DNA from: Symsagittifera roscoffensis
Taxonomy: Eukaryota; Xenacoelomorpha; Acoela; Convolutidae
Length of the DNA stretch: 64,000 nt
Direction of reading: 5' to 3'
Assembly: GCF_963678635.1 (NCBI RefSeq)
Contig: NC_087066.1
Span: forward strand, 45,170,103-45,234,102
In this document: one piece after another, positions 11,292 to 23,177 of the stretch
Layout of the letters: each line of letters begins with the position of its first letter
Position numbering within the stretch: position 1 is the first letter of the stretch
The notes under the pieces: model-generated
Told to the model about the DNA's origin: nothing
Databases searched by the model: none
Seen by the model: only the letters and a program-made list of their open reading frames with translations
Position numbers and translations under genes: made by a program

Positions 11292-13380
11292 GAAAGCAAA
11301 ATACTGTTAAACGAACAAAAAACTGTGAAATTAGCACAACAAACCAAAATCCTAACTGAGATTTTCTGGCTACAAAATCGAATTTCTAGAAAAACTAAAC
11401 ATTCATTTACACGGAACAGAAGCTTAATTAGAAAACGGCGAGTGCACAACCCCATTCCTTCTTTTAGAGGCTCCTGAAAACGGGCTGCAAAATTCCACGG
11501 AGCTCTCGCAATGAGATTTCATTTAGTTGTAAATGTACTGAGTTTTACAGTGAATCTATGGAATCTATATTGCAACCAATTTATTGTTCCGACTTTCGAA
11601 GAGAAGGACGGAATAATTGTAATCAAGGTGCTTTTTCGCCTTTCAAATTTCGACTTTTTAACTGCCTATTTTTGAGGAATTTTTTTATATCATCCGATAA
11701 CTATTGTTGAGCTCAAATTGCAAGGCGTCACCTGTGATCATTATTTAAAGTTTTGGGGGTTTAAAGATTGCCAATTCGGGACAGTTAACGCGCGATAACC
11801 TTCGCGCTATTAACGCGTGAGCGGTGACTTAATCCCTCTTAGAAAGCGTTCCCATTTGGACGGAGGCATGATTTTTGGACTATTTAAAACTTTGCTATAA
11901 GCAAAACGGAGCATATACAAAACAGTCCAATAAAAAATAGTCCAAAAAATCATGAAATGAAGGAAAACCTTAGTTGTTCTCTACTAAAATAAGTGAAGAG
12001 TGAAAACTTAAGAGATTTAAGAATTTTCCCAAAGACATAACCTTTTTCGTACCAAAAGGAGTAGCCTCTTGTGCAGGAAAAAATCGCCCAACCGCTTTTT
12101 TCGATTGAAATTTTCATCTCATATTTGATAAAGCTGTTTTTTAAGAAAATCTAAATTATTAAGAAAATCCGTAATTTTTTTTCAGCTAAAAGCAGGTCGT
12201 GGCCGGTAAATTAGAGAAGGCTCACAAAATCGTTTTTTTTCGCTTGAACACTTTAGCTGTGAATGGCACGGTAATTTTCGAGCAGAGCTTAAAAAAATCT
12301 CCAAAGGCCAAAATTTCAAAACTTTCTCTTGTTTGAAGGCCGTAACTTTTTTATATAAGAACTGGGCGTAGAAAATTATAACGGTAGCTCTAACACTCTA
12401 TTTTGTCAATTAAACCTATGATATCAGATTTGGCAAAAGAGTTATCAAGAAAATTCCAAAAATGAGTCAACAAATCAGAAATTCGACAATTCCAAGAATC
12501 ATCGCTTTTTTGGTTAAAAAACAATTTGGCGTAGCCGCGTAGGTAGAAAAACTTTGAAGAAACGCTAATGCAGGGAGTTTTCAATTACTCATTATCTCCA
12601 TCCAACCCTCAACTGCAGGTTTGTGAATTTAGTTTTCACCAAAAATTTTTAATTCAAAAACGGATCAAATATTAGACTATTCCGAGGGCCATAACAATGT
12701 GTGAAAAAAAGTTCCCCTCGCTGATGGAGGGGAATTTTTCAAATCCGTTCTATTCATTGGAACCAAAATCTCAGATTTGGTAGCTTAGTTTCTGAGAACA
12801 CGAAAAAAAAAACTCGGTCAAATATTCACCCCACAGACTTTTTCGAAGGCTGTAGGCAAAGGGGTAAAGCGAAAGAAGACTAGGGTAGAATGCAGGCACA
12901 CAATACTGTAGGAGGTCTTTCTCTGGAAACCCCTTTTCTGAAATCGGTGAAGTTTTTGAGAAACTAAAATTTTCCAAAGCTTCTATAAAAAAAACCCAAT
13001 ACCATACACTTTCATAATACCTGTTTTATCCGAACAGAAACTCTGGGCAAAAATGCCAAGCAAGACATTTGAAATTCAAATTTGCGACTGAACAAAACGT
13101 ACGAAGCGGAAACAAAGCCGACAATCTTTGAGCAGACACCATTTGAGCCAAAAAAAACTGATTTTATAGAAAAAAAAAACTTTTCAAGTTTCAAGTCCCC
13201 CCTGGAACTACGGTTGCTGAAATGAAAAAGGATGAAAAACAATGATTCGAAAAACAAATTCAAAAATATCAAAAATAATATCAGCCATTTTTATAACGCT
13301 TGTCTCGGGTGAAGAAAAACACATCAAGGAACTCAATTGTCGAGATTAAATAGGTACTAGCGTGTAACGCACTTTCGGTG
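11292..13380. other. Intergenic DNA upstream of the MSL1-like gene
   Basis: No gene seen. It contains a foldback of 88 bp (11867-11954) and AT-rich unique-looking sequence. Small open frames on both strands have no family features. Confidence 0.5.
11867..11954. repeat. Foldback structure, MITE-like
   Basis: The left arm CATGATTTTTGGACTATTT (11867-11885) is the reverse complement, with one indel, of AAATAGTCCAAAAAATCATG (11935-11954). The 50-bp loop holds a smaller hairpin, TTTGC-TATAA-GCAAA. Size and arm length fit a miniature inverted-repeat element remnant. No target duplication was established. Confidence 0.5.
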
Positions 13381-13384
13381 TTTC

Positions 13385-15150
13385 GAAACTTTAACAACTC
13401 AAAAAAAAACGCAGATATTGGAAATAAAATCTGCATCCTTTGAGTGTACTCTGAGAGAACCCAATTACAGTGTTGGTTATTTCAAATTTTGCAAGTTTTT
13501 TCTTATTCAAGTTTCTTTAATTCAAACTTTGAAAAACCGTACAATTTTGTGAAGCTTTATAAATATAAGTTCTTTGAAAAATTTTAAAACGACATAAAAA
13601 CCTTCACATCTCGGAAATCAAAAGCCATTGAGCAGCCGCATTTGAACGCAAGATTTGCAATTCTTGAGGGTAATCTCACAGTACCCAATTACAAAGTTGG
13701 GAATTTCAAATTTTAAGAAACTTCAAAAATAAATTTTCTAAAAAAAATTTTAGAAAAAAAACAGAAAAAAACCCAATATCTCAAAAAAAAAGATTAGAGC
13801 AGTCATATTCGGAGACAAGATTCGCAACCCCTGATGGTATTATGACAGCCCCGACCTAGAGGGTTGGGACTTTCGAAATTTGAAAACAAAAATAATTTTA
13901 AGTTATCTGAAAATTATTTATGAAAAAAAAAACACAAAAAACTTCATTTCTCGAAAACTACAAGGACTTAAACAACTATAACTGGAAACAAAATTCACAA
14001 CTCCTGGAAATATCTTAAAACTTGAATAGCCTCACTATAGAGACGTTATGATCAAATTTTGCGAAAATTTTTTATATCTAAGCTCTTTGAACAATTTTAA
14101 AAAAAAGACAGAAAAAAAGGTCACATCTCGGAAACTAAGACTATTTGAGCAATCGCATTTGGATGCAAGATTGAGCGGCCACATTTGAAGCCAAGATTTG
14201 CAAGTCTTGAGGGTAATCTCACAGTACCCAATTACAAAGTTGGGAATTTCAAATTTTAAGAAACTTCAAAAATAAATTTTCTAAAAAAAATTTTTTGAAA
14301 AAAAAAAAACAGAAAAACCACATATCTCAAAAAAAAAAGATTCGAGCAGTCATATTTGGAGACAAGATTCGCAACCCCTGATGGTATTATGACAGCCCCG
14401 AACAACAGGGTTGGGACTTTCGAAATTTGAAAACAAAACTAAATTTGAGTTATCTGAAAATTGTTTATGAAAAAATCACAAAAAACTTCATTTCTCGAAA
14501 ACTACAAGGATTTAAACAACTATAATTGGAAACAGAATTCACAACTACTACAAATATCTTGAAACTTGAATAGCCTCACTATAGAGACGTGAAGATCAAA
14601 TTTTGTGAAAAATTTTTATATCTAAGCTCTTTGAACAATTTTAAAAAAGACAGAAAAACAAGTCACATCTCGGAAACTTAGACTATTTGAGCAGTCGCAT
14701 TGGGATGCAAGATTTTCAGCTTGGAACTCGTGAGAGCATAGAAGCAGTACCCACCTACAAGGCTAGGAATTTCAACTCTTTTGAATTCTTGAAATCTAAG
14801 TTCTTAAAAACGAAAAAGAAATCATGAAACACATCATATCTCGAAAGCTACAAGGATTTGAGCAGTCATATTTTAAGGCAACGGTTGCAATTCCTGAAAA
14901 TACCTTGACAGCAATCAATTACAGGGTTGAGAAAATCACTTTTTGTGATTATTTTTGACATTAATATTTCAGACGATTTTCGAAAAATCCAAAAAAAAAT
15001 CGTCGTATCTCGTAAGCTAAAAGGATTTTGGTGTTCAACATTGGAGGCCATATCCGCAAGCCCTGGGGGAACTCTGACAGTATCTCACTACTGGGTTTCT
15101 ATCTTCAAAATTGACGAAATAGTCCTTGAAATCAAACGGGAAAATTAGAG
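13385..15150 (+). repeat. Tandem satellite of ~170-bp monomers with a ~540-bp higher-order unit
   Basis: A monomer core with the consensus order GCAAcyCCTGAggGTAATcTCACAG, CCCAATTACAAaGTTGGGA, a CTTTGAA(A/C)AATTTTAAAA block, ACATCTCGGAAACTA and TTTGAGCAGTCGCATTT recurs about every 168-176 bp (near 13656, 13824, 13996, 14200, 14371, 14540, 14717, 14887, 15055). Units 13656-14199 and 14200-14716 match each other as three-monomer blocks much better than neighbouring monomers match, so the array has a higher-order period of about 540 bp. It is non-coding. Confidence 0.8.
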
Positions 15151-16429
15151 AAAATAATCTTAACCGTTGCAAGATACGATTTAGCTTAAGCGTGAAAAAA
15201 TTCTTTCGCTAAACATGCAAAAACAATAAGCTGAAAAAGCCTAAGCATGGCGAGATAGCAAAGCCCGCATTTAAACATCTAATAGATTACAATTTTACTC
15301 GGATGAAAGACCACAGAGCCTAAAAGACTATGATGAATTTTGAGCTATGAAAACTTTAACTATACTTTACACCCCCACCGAATCAAAACCGCATCAAACC
15401 ATGAGGCAACTAAACCAATATAACACAAGTCGAAAGACTTTAGCCAGAAGGGGAAAACATTTTCCGAGTCTGGAACTATCTATTTAAAACAAACGAGTCT
15501 CTACCACCTCCTCTACGCTATCAGAGCACGGGAAAACACTATAATTACAAGCAAATGAATCAACAAAGCATAACAAAACAAAATCCACAAAAACTAGCAA
15601 GTAGCACAGAAAACTCCGACCACAAAATTGAAGTAAAGAAACTCGAAAACCAGGAAACTAGGCATAGCAGACTGCTGATCGAGTAGCACAGAATGCTCCG
15701 ACTACAGCAACTGAAACTGAGCAACTCAAAAATTTCAAAATCCAAATTTTCTTAGTTTTTTTTCTTTGAAAAGTGCAATTGAAATCGGTAAAAAGCTGCA
15801 ACTCCTCGAGATCACAACAGCTAAATTGTTGAAATTGCTAAAGGATTGAATTGAGAGAGAGAAAATCAAACCAGTTTTTTTAAAATGATTACACTTTTTT
15901 TTATGTCTTTTCATAGGTTGCACCAATGCAGAAATTGAAGCTTTTCCCTAAATCAAATGCGGACTATTTTAGCAAGCCTATACGAAAGACAGTTTTCACG
16001 AAATAAATTATATAAGCTTTAGATGTTTGATTAAGAAAATAGTACAAAACAAATCGAAAGTCCTGTATAAACGAAACAAAGTTAACAAGATCGTTTGTCG
16101 AGCAAAAAGTTCATGAATTGATTTCTGGACTCGAGACAAAATATTAAATAAAAAAAAACAGTTAAACGCCCAAAAACTTATGGCGTTCCAAGTGTAGTTG
16201 TAGACGGAAAAAAAGATAAGCGACCCAACTGCAATAGTTAACTCTTTTAATGAGCAATTCACAGCTGTGGGAACAGGGATTGCAGATAACACCCCATGTT
16301 AATTCTCATTAATTCCATGTCAGTTATAGACAAATTTAGTTTGGAAAATTCTAAAAGCGTCTTCTGTTGTTATAACCTCATATCTATTTTACTTAGTAAA
16401 CTTTCCTTTCAAATCCGGTAAATATCCAA
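15151..16429. other. Intergenic DNA with short repeat pieces
   Basis: No gene found. Two short copies of the family 2 core, GTAGCACAGAA(A/T)(A/G)CTCCGAC, occur at about 15600 and 15686. Open frames here are short and lack family features. Confidence 0.5.
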
Positions 16430-16870
16430 ACGTTTTAAATTTGCCAAAACTCTACCACTTCATAACGGAGAAAGCAAATTAAATCTTAGCAACTACCGCC
16501 AAACTGCTCTTTTCAATCATTAGGTAAAGTTTTTGAAAAGGTTAAAAACCCAGGTTATACAACTATTTCAATAGAATCAATTTGCTCTTTTGTTAACAAT
16601 TTGGTTTCCGGGAGAAACTTGCGACGGTAGATCCTCTAGTAGAATCAACTAAGAATTGGTTGGTTTGAAAAATATATTGGGTTTCTTTTGTTGATTTGAG
16701 GAAAGCGTTCGATACCTGCGATAACAAAATTCTCTTTGATGAACTTAAACTTCAGAGGACTTTGTCTCCAGGTTGTAAAGCTACTTTTCTGAAAGATAAC
16801 AAAGTGTTGAAGTGAACAATGTTTCTTCCAATTAGACACCTTTAGGAAATTTAGGAATAAACAACAATTG
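16430..16870 (+). pseudogene. Decayed LINE reverse-transcriptase fragment
   Basis: Reading the plus strand across frames gives pieces typical of non-LTR retrotransposon RT: an NYRQTALF-like stretch followed by GKVFEK-like sequence (about 16490-16545; usual form NYRPISLLS...KVFEK) and FVDLRKAFDTCDNKILFDEL near 16690-16745, which matches the FLDLSKAFDTVDH block containing the first catalytic Asp. Frameshifts and stops interrupt it. It is a relic, unrelated to the host genes on either side. Confidence 0.65.
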
Positions 16871-17110
16871 GTAAATTCTCAACCCTATAGTGGGGTGCTG
16901 TCAGGGTACAATCAGGTGCTGCAAACTTTCTCTCCAAATGTGACTGCTCAAATTCCTTTAATTTCCGAGATGTGGCTTTTTTTATTACTTTTTCATTTTT
17001 ATTTCAAAAAATGTAGATAGACACTGACAGAACTTCAAATTCTCAACTTTAAAGCGGATTCCTGTCAGTTACACATCAGCATTGCAAATCTGACCACACT
17101 AACTTTGCAT
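16870..17110 (-). repeat. Inverted partial copies of the ~170-bp satellite
   Basis: The reverse complement of this stretch reads ACATCTCGGAAATTAAAGG, TTTGAGCAGTCACATTTGGAG, then GCAGCACCTGATTGTACCC and CCCACTATAGGGTTGAGAAT, the same order as the monomers at 13.4-15.1 kb. About one and a half monomers are present in inverted orientation, immediately after the LINE scrap. Confidence 0.65.
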
Positions 17111-17924
17111 GTAATTAATCGGAAAGCATAAAGCCACACTACGTATAAAGTAAGCATTTCAAAAAAATTGCGAGATGTATTGAGCTAGAAAATTTCTTGA
17201 ATCGAGTTTTTATATTTGTTATGTTGTTTGAACAAAAAGCTTTTTTCGGTTCATTTGATAAATTAAAAATACATTAACTCTGTTAACCTATTACTATTCG
17301 AATGTCAAAGCACGAGCTATCAAAAAACTGTAAAGGTACCCCAAAATGGGCACCAGTATTTGCAACTTAGGTTAGAAAAAAAGAAGTTTCGTAATATTAC
17401 AATACGCTGCTCCCTCAAATCATTTGGGTTTTTAAGATATGGCATTTTTTTATATAAAGTACAAACCCCTGATAGATGAGTTTAGGTTATCTTCACGATT
17501 GCATTAAGGTCACTAAAATATCGCCCTTTTAGTACATGTTTAAGAAGCTATTTTTAAGTTCAACAATATATTTGAAGCACCTTATGGCGAGTCATGCGCT
17601 AGTTCTAAATAAAAAATTTAGTGCATTAATATGGATACCACAATGGATTCCTTTGAATCAATGAAAATCGTTCGGTGAAAAACAAGCTAATGCGTAGTTC
17701 ATCACTTTCAGAGGGGTGTTCGGAACAAAATAAAGCACTTATAAAATAGCATAATCTATAGCCGTTTTTATGAAAATTACTTTTCTGAAAAAAATCAGTC
17801 AGCTCGATTCATCTTTTCGCAGTACTTTTAAGACAATAATTTTTAATTTCAAATTTATAATACGAAACTCATCGAATTAAAAAACAAAAAATAAATGTGG
17901 TAATTTGCCGGTTTCGTCGCCAAT
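17111..17924. other. Short intergenic stretch downstream of CCDC40
   Basis: AT-rich sequence after the CCDC40 stop; presumably holds its 3' UTR. Nothing else is recognised. Confidence 0.4.
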
Positions 17925-20700
17925 TTAATCTTCCTGTAGCCCTCTCGATCCCAAACTGAGCGTGACTCTTCTGAGAGATGGCTGCAAGTGAGGCTGCTCA
18001 TTATTCAGTCGATCTACAATACTCGTCAGTTTGTGGAATTTATCCGTCTGTTTTTGTGTCTCTGCATTCAAACCAGCTTCCGTTTTGCACAGCATAGCAT
18101 ACTTGCCGTTTTTCAGAGCTTCGAAGTTCTTCGATTTCTGCTGAAGGGCCAACAAATCGGCCATATTTCTCTGCCTGTCTTCGAGTAATTTTTCATACTC
18201 GGCGTCCAATTCCGAGGACTGTTCTTGCATCATTTCCAAGCTCTGGCGCTTCTCACTGAGCGCATTTTGGAGCTCTACTTGCTCCGACCGCAGTTGGTTG
18301 ATCTCAGCATCAGCTTTGTCCGCGTCTTGTAATGACTGTTTAATCTTCTTCTTCGTCTCAATCATCTGTTTTTGCATTTGCCCTTCAGTTACAACTGGTC
18401 TCTTCATTTTCTGAAGTGCCTCGCCTCTAGTTACAATAGTATCTCGTCTCGACACTGCCTTTTCCATATCTTGAATCATATTTTCCTGTTGTCTCAGCAA
18501 CTGCGCGAATCGAACCTCCATTCGATGAATCTCAGACTTCATTTGTTTGATTTCCCCTTGACCAGCCTCGCTGTCAACGGCCGCTCGCGTCTCTCTCAAA
18601 ATCTGGGTTTTCTTCTCCCAGAGCATAATTTGTCGTTCCGCCTCGACCAAACTGTTCAACAATCGCTCCTTTTCTTCCTGCTGAGAGTCAACTGTGTTTT
18701 GCATTTCTTGACTTTGGCCCATCAAGTCCTGCAAAGTGGCTCTGAACTCCTTATTTGCCAGCTCATTTTCTTTCTCCAAATCGTATTCCGTCTTTTTGTT
18801 GTCATTTACAAGTACGTTCAGCTTCACCATGTCTTTCTGCAGTTGTCCAATGCGTCGCTCCAGCTCTCCGATTTCTTTTTCCTCGCCTGAAATCTCGTTT
18901 TCTTTCCTCAGTTTGCGCTGTTCTAAGACCAGCAGTTGCTTTTTCAACAAATCGACGTTCTGCGTTTGCAAATCGCGAGCTTGCGACAATTTCACTAACT
19001 CTGTTTGCTCTTTCAGCCAAAACTGTTGCATTCCAGTGATTTCTTGGTTTTTCAGATTGATAGCTTTGTTCAGTGACTTGATCTCGAACTCTTGAGGACT
19101 GATTTCTTCTCCGCCTCTTTCTAACTTGAGCTGATCAATTTTTTTGTTCAGCTGGTCTATCTGTCCCTGCTTTCTTTCGATAACGGCGTTTCTTTTATGA
19201 ATTTCTGCCTCGCTTTTCTCGGCAATTTCATGTTTCTTGGAAATATCTGAGTTCAAATCTGTTACCGTTTGCTCTAGGCGTTTTAGCCTGCCAGCTAAGT
19301 TAGTCATTGTCAAAGTATCTCGCGCTATTTCGTTTTCAATATTGGAGACTTGATTAGCCATTTCGTGCGCCTTCTCTTTTAGCTTGTTGGTAAGTTTCTT
19401 CGTATACTGTTTAGCTTTTTCCATCGTCAACTGACTTCGCAGAGTTTCTTCAATTTGCTCCTCAACTTTCATCTTTTCCTGATTTTCTTTCTCAATATTT
19501 TTCCTCAAAACTTCGATTTCGTTTTGTTCAATTTTCTGCTCATTCTGTGCTTTGTCTAACTGAGTTTCAGTTTCTTGTAGAGTCCTTTGGTATGTTGCAT
19601 ATTGATGTTTTAGAGCTTCGAATTTGTTTTGCGCTATTTGCAATTGCTTTTTAATTGTCGCTAGTTCAGTGTCTCTTTGGTTTGAAATCAACGTTAGCTT
19701 TTCGTTTTCTTCTTGAGACTTGGCAATCGACTTTTTGTATGCTTCAATTTCTTGGTCCAAAGTTAATAGCCTTTGTTTTTGCTGTTCAATTGCTTCGACT
19801 AGAGCGGCGTGAGCTTCGTCTCGCCTTCGCATGCCAATCAAGCTGGAGTTCCACTGCTGGTAAAGTTGCTTCTTCTCCAGATTGATCGATTCAATTTCCA
19901 TCTGAGCATCGGTCAACGCCTCTTTTGCAGCCTTGGTTTCTTCGAGCTGTGCTTGATACTGGGCTTCGTACAAGGCTACTTGTTCTCTGAGTTTGTCTAG
20001 GGTTTCCACAAGTCTATCGACGAAAAGATCTTGTTTCTGCTTTTCGGTTTCCAGGTCTCCGGCGTCCTTTTCGGCTTTTTCAGCAGCCCTCTTCATAACC
20101 GCAATATCGCCCCGAACATCCTCTTTGTTTTTATTCAAGTAAAACAATTTGATGCTCGATTTGTCCAAATCCTGCTGAAGTTCCCCTGCTTTTTTCTGTT
20201 GCAGTTGCAGATTCTTCTGCGTTTCACGATAATTGTCTTGGGCCTCTTTTAGAGCATGCTCGATTTGAAGTTTCTCCTGGTGAGCCTTATTGTACTGATC
20301 ATGTTTCGCCTCAAGAGACATCTGCTGTCTCGCTAGCTCCTGTTGCAAACTGTACAGTTGAATACCGATTTCTTCTCGCTCCTTCTTGCGCGCTCTTAGA
20401 GCCTCGTCAAGTTCACGATACTCAAGCGTCACTTTTTCCTGTTGTTTCGTCAACTGCTTATTCAGTGCGGCCTGGAATCGTGCCATAAGCGGGTGATCCG
20501 GATCCAGAACAACCATTTCCGACTCACCGTCAGAGTCCCCACCGTCGGCTGCCCCTCCCTCATCTTCGTCTCCGCCATTTTCTAGATCGTTTTCATCATC
20601 ATTTAGAAAGTCGTCTCCGAAATCGTCAACGACTTCATTTGTCTCGAGATCGAAGTTGTCACCGGATATATCCGGGTTTTGGTCGTTCCCATTGTCAGAC
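17925..20700 (-). CDS. CCDC40: CCDC40, axonemal 96-nm ruler coiled-coil protein (large 3' exon)
   Basis: With CCDC39, CCDC40 forms the ruler that sets the 96-nm repeat on ciliary doublet microtubules. The exon begins at an acceptor (TTTTCTTTCTAG, AG at 20702-20701) and is open to TAA at 17925, about 925 codons. The first 60 residues are strongly acidic (for example NDDENDLENGGDEDEGG), as in the CCDC40 N-terminus. They are followed by LDPDHPLMARFQAAL and LTKQQEKVTLEYRELDEA, the hallmark start of the CCDC40 coiled-coil region, then some 800 residues of continuous heptad-like coiled coil and a short conserved tail. Human CCDC40 is about 1140 residues, so little more than the N-terminal acidic part is missing; earlier exons above 20700 were not identified. 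The ATG at 20516 is internal, not the start. No stop or frameshift is seen. Confidence 0.9.
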
Positions 20701-20702
20701 CT

Positions 20703-22085
20703 AGAAAGAAAATGAATAAAGCAACGGTGACCTAGTTTTTTTATTCGATCTTCAGACTAACAAATAATCCAACAAAACAAGAACGGCTCATGATTTTCAA
20801 ATTCTACGACCTTATTTTTAACTTGGGAAGAAAAAAGAAAAAAAGTACTAACATTTTACAGGGATGATATACTCAGTCAGTATAACTCAAGGAAGGCAAG
20901 TAGTTCCGAATTTCCTCTATGTGAATATCGCTTTAATGCTGTTCTGCTACAATGCTACTTGATTCAAACGCACGTGCTCAAATTTTTCAGACCGATCGTT
21001 TTGTTTTCAACGTGTTTTGAACGCGGTAAAAACTAATGGTGTTCACTGTACATTGATTGAAAACAGGTGCAGCAGCACAGCATAAATACTTGCCAACATA
21101 CGTCTACTTAGTAATTCATCATGATGATGCAATTGGTGGCTTGCAACGCGACCACGAAGTTTTTGTTTTGTTTGTATAGCATAGCAAACTTAGAAGAGTA
21201 ATGGAAAGCCAGAATAAAACAAGCATAGCCGGTTACTGTGTAAGTAGCACAGAATGTTCTGACCAGTCTTCAAAATACAATTTTTGTTTTCAAATTAGTG
21301 TCGTTTTTTCAAATGATCTGAACGAAAAACTACTGCTTAGCAATATTTTATAGTCATAGTAAAATAAGCTTTTTGGAAAAATAATTTGTCAAAAAATACT
21401 AACCAAAAAAATGACTAAAAAGCCCCTCCAATTCAAAAAGTTCTTGAAATTCCAAAAAGGCGCTAAAAAATCAAAAAAGGCGCTAAAAAATCAAAAAAAA
21501 AACTAACTTTATTTGAATAAAATTAAGGTTTTACGGCTTAAATTGAAATAATATAAGCTTTTAAGCTATTAAAATAAGCTATTGTAAGCCTGCTCGCTCA
21601 CATACTTCGTTGCTCGAAATTAAACGAAAAATGAGAAATTTAGACCGTTTTTTCTCGACCCTGGGGAAATGTTTTGGAAGTTTTTAAATGTCGTTCCAAT
21701 CACGACTGAAAGGGCTTTAAAATGATATATATTATTCAACTCGCTTAGATGATCATTTGTGTTACCTGATTTTGCGCGGAAAACAAAAAACTAAAATGCA
21801 CCCGAATACAAACTTCATCCCCATTTTTCAAATGGTCGGACAAAGAGCAACTTTTGAGGGGAAAGTATTATTCTAAATTGAATTTTCAACTACTACAATT
21901 CACAGAACACCCCTCCAAATCTCGCCAATTAGAAATTGGGCTCTACTAATCACTTGGGTTTTACTAAAGAAAACTTAAAAAAATTGTTTGCGGATAATTA
22001 ATTCACTTTATTGCAATAAAACCAGAAGCAATAAATGAACACCAATAATCGACACAAACAGCATCCACTGGGATGTAGTTGTAGT
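20703..22085. other. CCDC40 upstream / RPL15 downstream region with dispersed repeat
   Basis: Contains the upstream side of CCDC40 (its first exon or exons were not found) and, from about 21218 to 21860, a family 2 dispersed repeat. At 22005-22010 plus-strand TTTATT is an AATAAA polyadenylation signal for RPL15 on the minus strand, about 76 nt after its stop. Confidence 0.55.
21218..21860 (+). repeat. Dispersed repeat family 2, second long copy (module order changed)
   Basis: Begins AAACAAGCATAGCCGG, with the hairpin CTGTG-TAAGTAG-CACAG at about 21236-21251 and GAATGTTCTGACCAG, then the AAAAGGCGCTAAAAAATC block (duplicated in tandem here), TAAGCTTTTAAGC, GCTCGCTC...GCTCGAAAT, CGACTGAAAGGGC and ACCTGATTTTGCG blocks. 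The last two are in the opposite order to the 3.1-kb copy. Confidence 0.6.
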
Positions 22086-22403
22086 CTATCTGTATCGTCG
22101 CATCTGTAGAGTATTTCTCCTTTTCCAGTTGCCCCTTCTCGATCCTCCGATAGTCTTCGAGTGTCCGATACCCTTGCCCAGTCCTCTGGACTTCTTGGTA
22201 GCGCTGGTAAGTCCTCGGCACTCTCGGTGCTTGTGCTTCGCGCTCACAATCCAGTTGATCTTGGGGTCTTTTCGGATGGACGGATGCATGGGGTCGACCA
22301 TGATGACCTCATAATACTTGTACATACCGTCAGTTCCAACCCAGTATGAGTTGAGCACCCGCAGAGCTCCAGCATATTTGCCAGCTCGCTTCTCAGCAAT
22401 GGA
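22086..22403 (-). CDS. RPL15: Ribosomal protein eL15 (RPL15), coding exon 2
   Basis: This exon follows an acceptor (TTTGCTTCAG, AG at 22405-22404) and encodes 105 residues plus TAG. It starts [20 protein letters not shown] and ends NTLQMRRYR, with the conserved [20 protein letters not shown] segment and [15 protein letters not shown] tail that contact 28S rRNA. Joined to exon 1 in phase 0, the protein is exactly 204 residues, the length of human RPL15. Several substitutions at normally invariant positions suggest a fast-evolving lineage. A polyadenylation signal lies about 76 nt downstream. Confidence 0.95.
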   Translation of the reverse strand, partial: SIAEKRAGKYAGALRVLNSYWVGTDGMYKYYEVIMVDPMHPSIRKDPKINWIVSAKHKHRECRGLTSATKKSRGLGKGIGHSKTIGGSRRGNWKRRNTLQMRRYR

Positions 22404-22584
22404 CTGAAGCAAAATAAAGCGGATTTCAATCAAATAAGCAAAACTCAAACTGAACGCAATGAAACAATATAGACAAAAAACAATAAAAAAAATTCATTCT
22501 CTAAATCAATATGAACTAAAACAGAACATTTCCACATAAAATAGCAATCAAATCAAAAAACCGAGAAGGTAAGACATTGCACAC
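22404..22584 (-). other. RPL15: RPL15 intron, 181 bp
   Basis: GT...AG intron between the two coding exons of RPL15, phase 0, AT-rich with a TTTATTTTGCTTCAG acceptor tract. Translating across its removal restores the conserved [12 protein letters not shown] junction, which corresponds to the same place in other animal eL15 proteins. Confidence 0.92.
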
Positions 22585-22881
22585 CTGGTTACTCTTGGCT
22601 AGTTTAAGCTCGTGCACTCCAGCGTTTGTAGGCTTGCCCATTGTCTGCCCTTTAGCTACATGTCTGACGAAACCTCCCCTTCGCACTCTGGACCGGTAGA
22701 TGACGAAACCTTGCTTCGCTCTGTAGCCCAACATCCTGGCCTTGTCTGGGCGGGAGGAGTGGGGCACTCGGTGGACTGCCTTCAATTGTCTGTACTGCCA
22801 GGCTCTCATTCTCAGAATGTAGCGCATAGTCTCACTCTGCTTCTTGCGCCACAAAAGCTTCATGTATTCAGCAGCTCCCAT
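22585..22881 (-). CDS. RPL15: Ribosomal protein eL15 (RPL15), coding exon 1
   Basis: eL15 is a core protein of the cytosolic large ribosomal subunit. Exon 1 encodes 99 residues from the ATG at 22881-22879 ([20 protein letters not shown]) to KSNQ, ending at the donor CAG|GTGTGC (GT at 22584-22583). Conserved blocks are [26 protein letters not shown] and RVRRGG. A further acceptor (CAATTTTCAG, AG at 22901-22900) stands 18 nt before the start codon, so the 5' UTR is itself spliced on, either by a short upstream exon or by a spliced leader. NEURL4's stop is only about 280 bp upstream on the same strand. Confidence 0.95.
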
Positions 22882-22901
22882 TTTAGATATCACGTGGATC
22901 T

Positions 22902-23177
22902 GAAAATTGAAACATTTGTTAATAACTCACTTTTACAGTGGCAATGCAAATTTACAATAGTTCTTATCTTAGCTGAACAATTTGTATGTTAATTTTCATT
23001 CAGTGCTAATTCTATAAATTCGGCCCGCGACTGCAAAAATAGGCAAGATTATGATGAAAATAGCTTTTTACAAGATTTATTTTTTTGATTCGTTAGTAAC
23101 AAAGTTTATTACAATATACGAAATTCAAGTTTAGCATAAACTCTGGCATCTAACTAATGATAATAATGCGCATTATT
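22902..23177 (-). promoter_or_regulatory. Short NEURL4-RPL15 intercistronic region with polyadenylation signals
   Basis: This interval separates the NEURL4 stop from the RPL15 leader acceptor. On the minus strand AATAAA occurs at about 23104-23109 and again near 23077-23082, suitable for NEURL4 3' end formation. That would leave only about 160-200 bp for an RPL15 promoter and first exon. No TATA box or pyrimidine-initiator was identified with confidence. Confidence 0.4.

Noticed and set aside
18372-19095. Plus-strand ORFs inside CCDC40
   Set aside because: Shadows of the coiled-coil coding strand (Leu/Ser/Phe-rich antisense of Glu/Lys-rich sequence); no family features.
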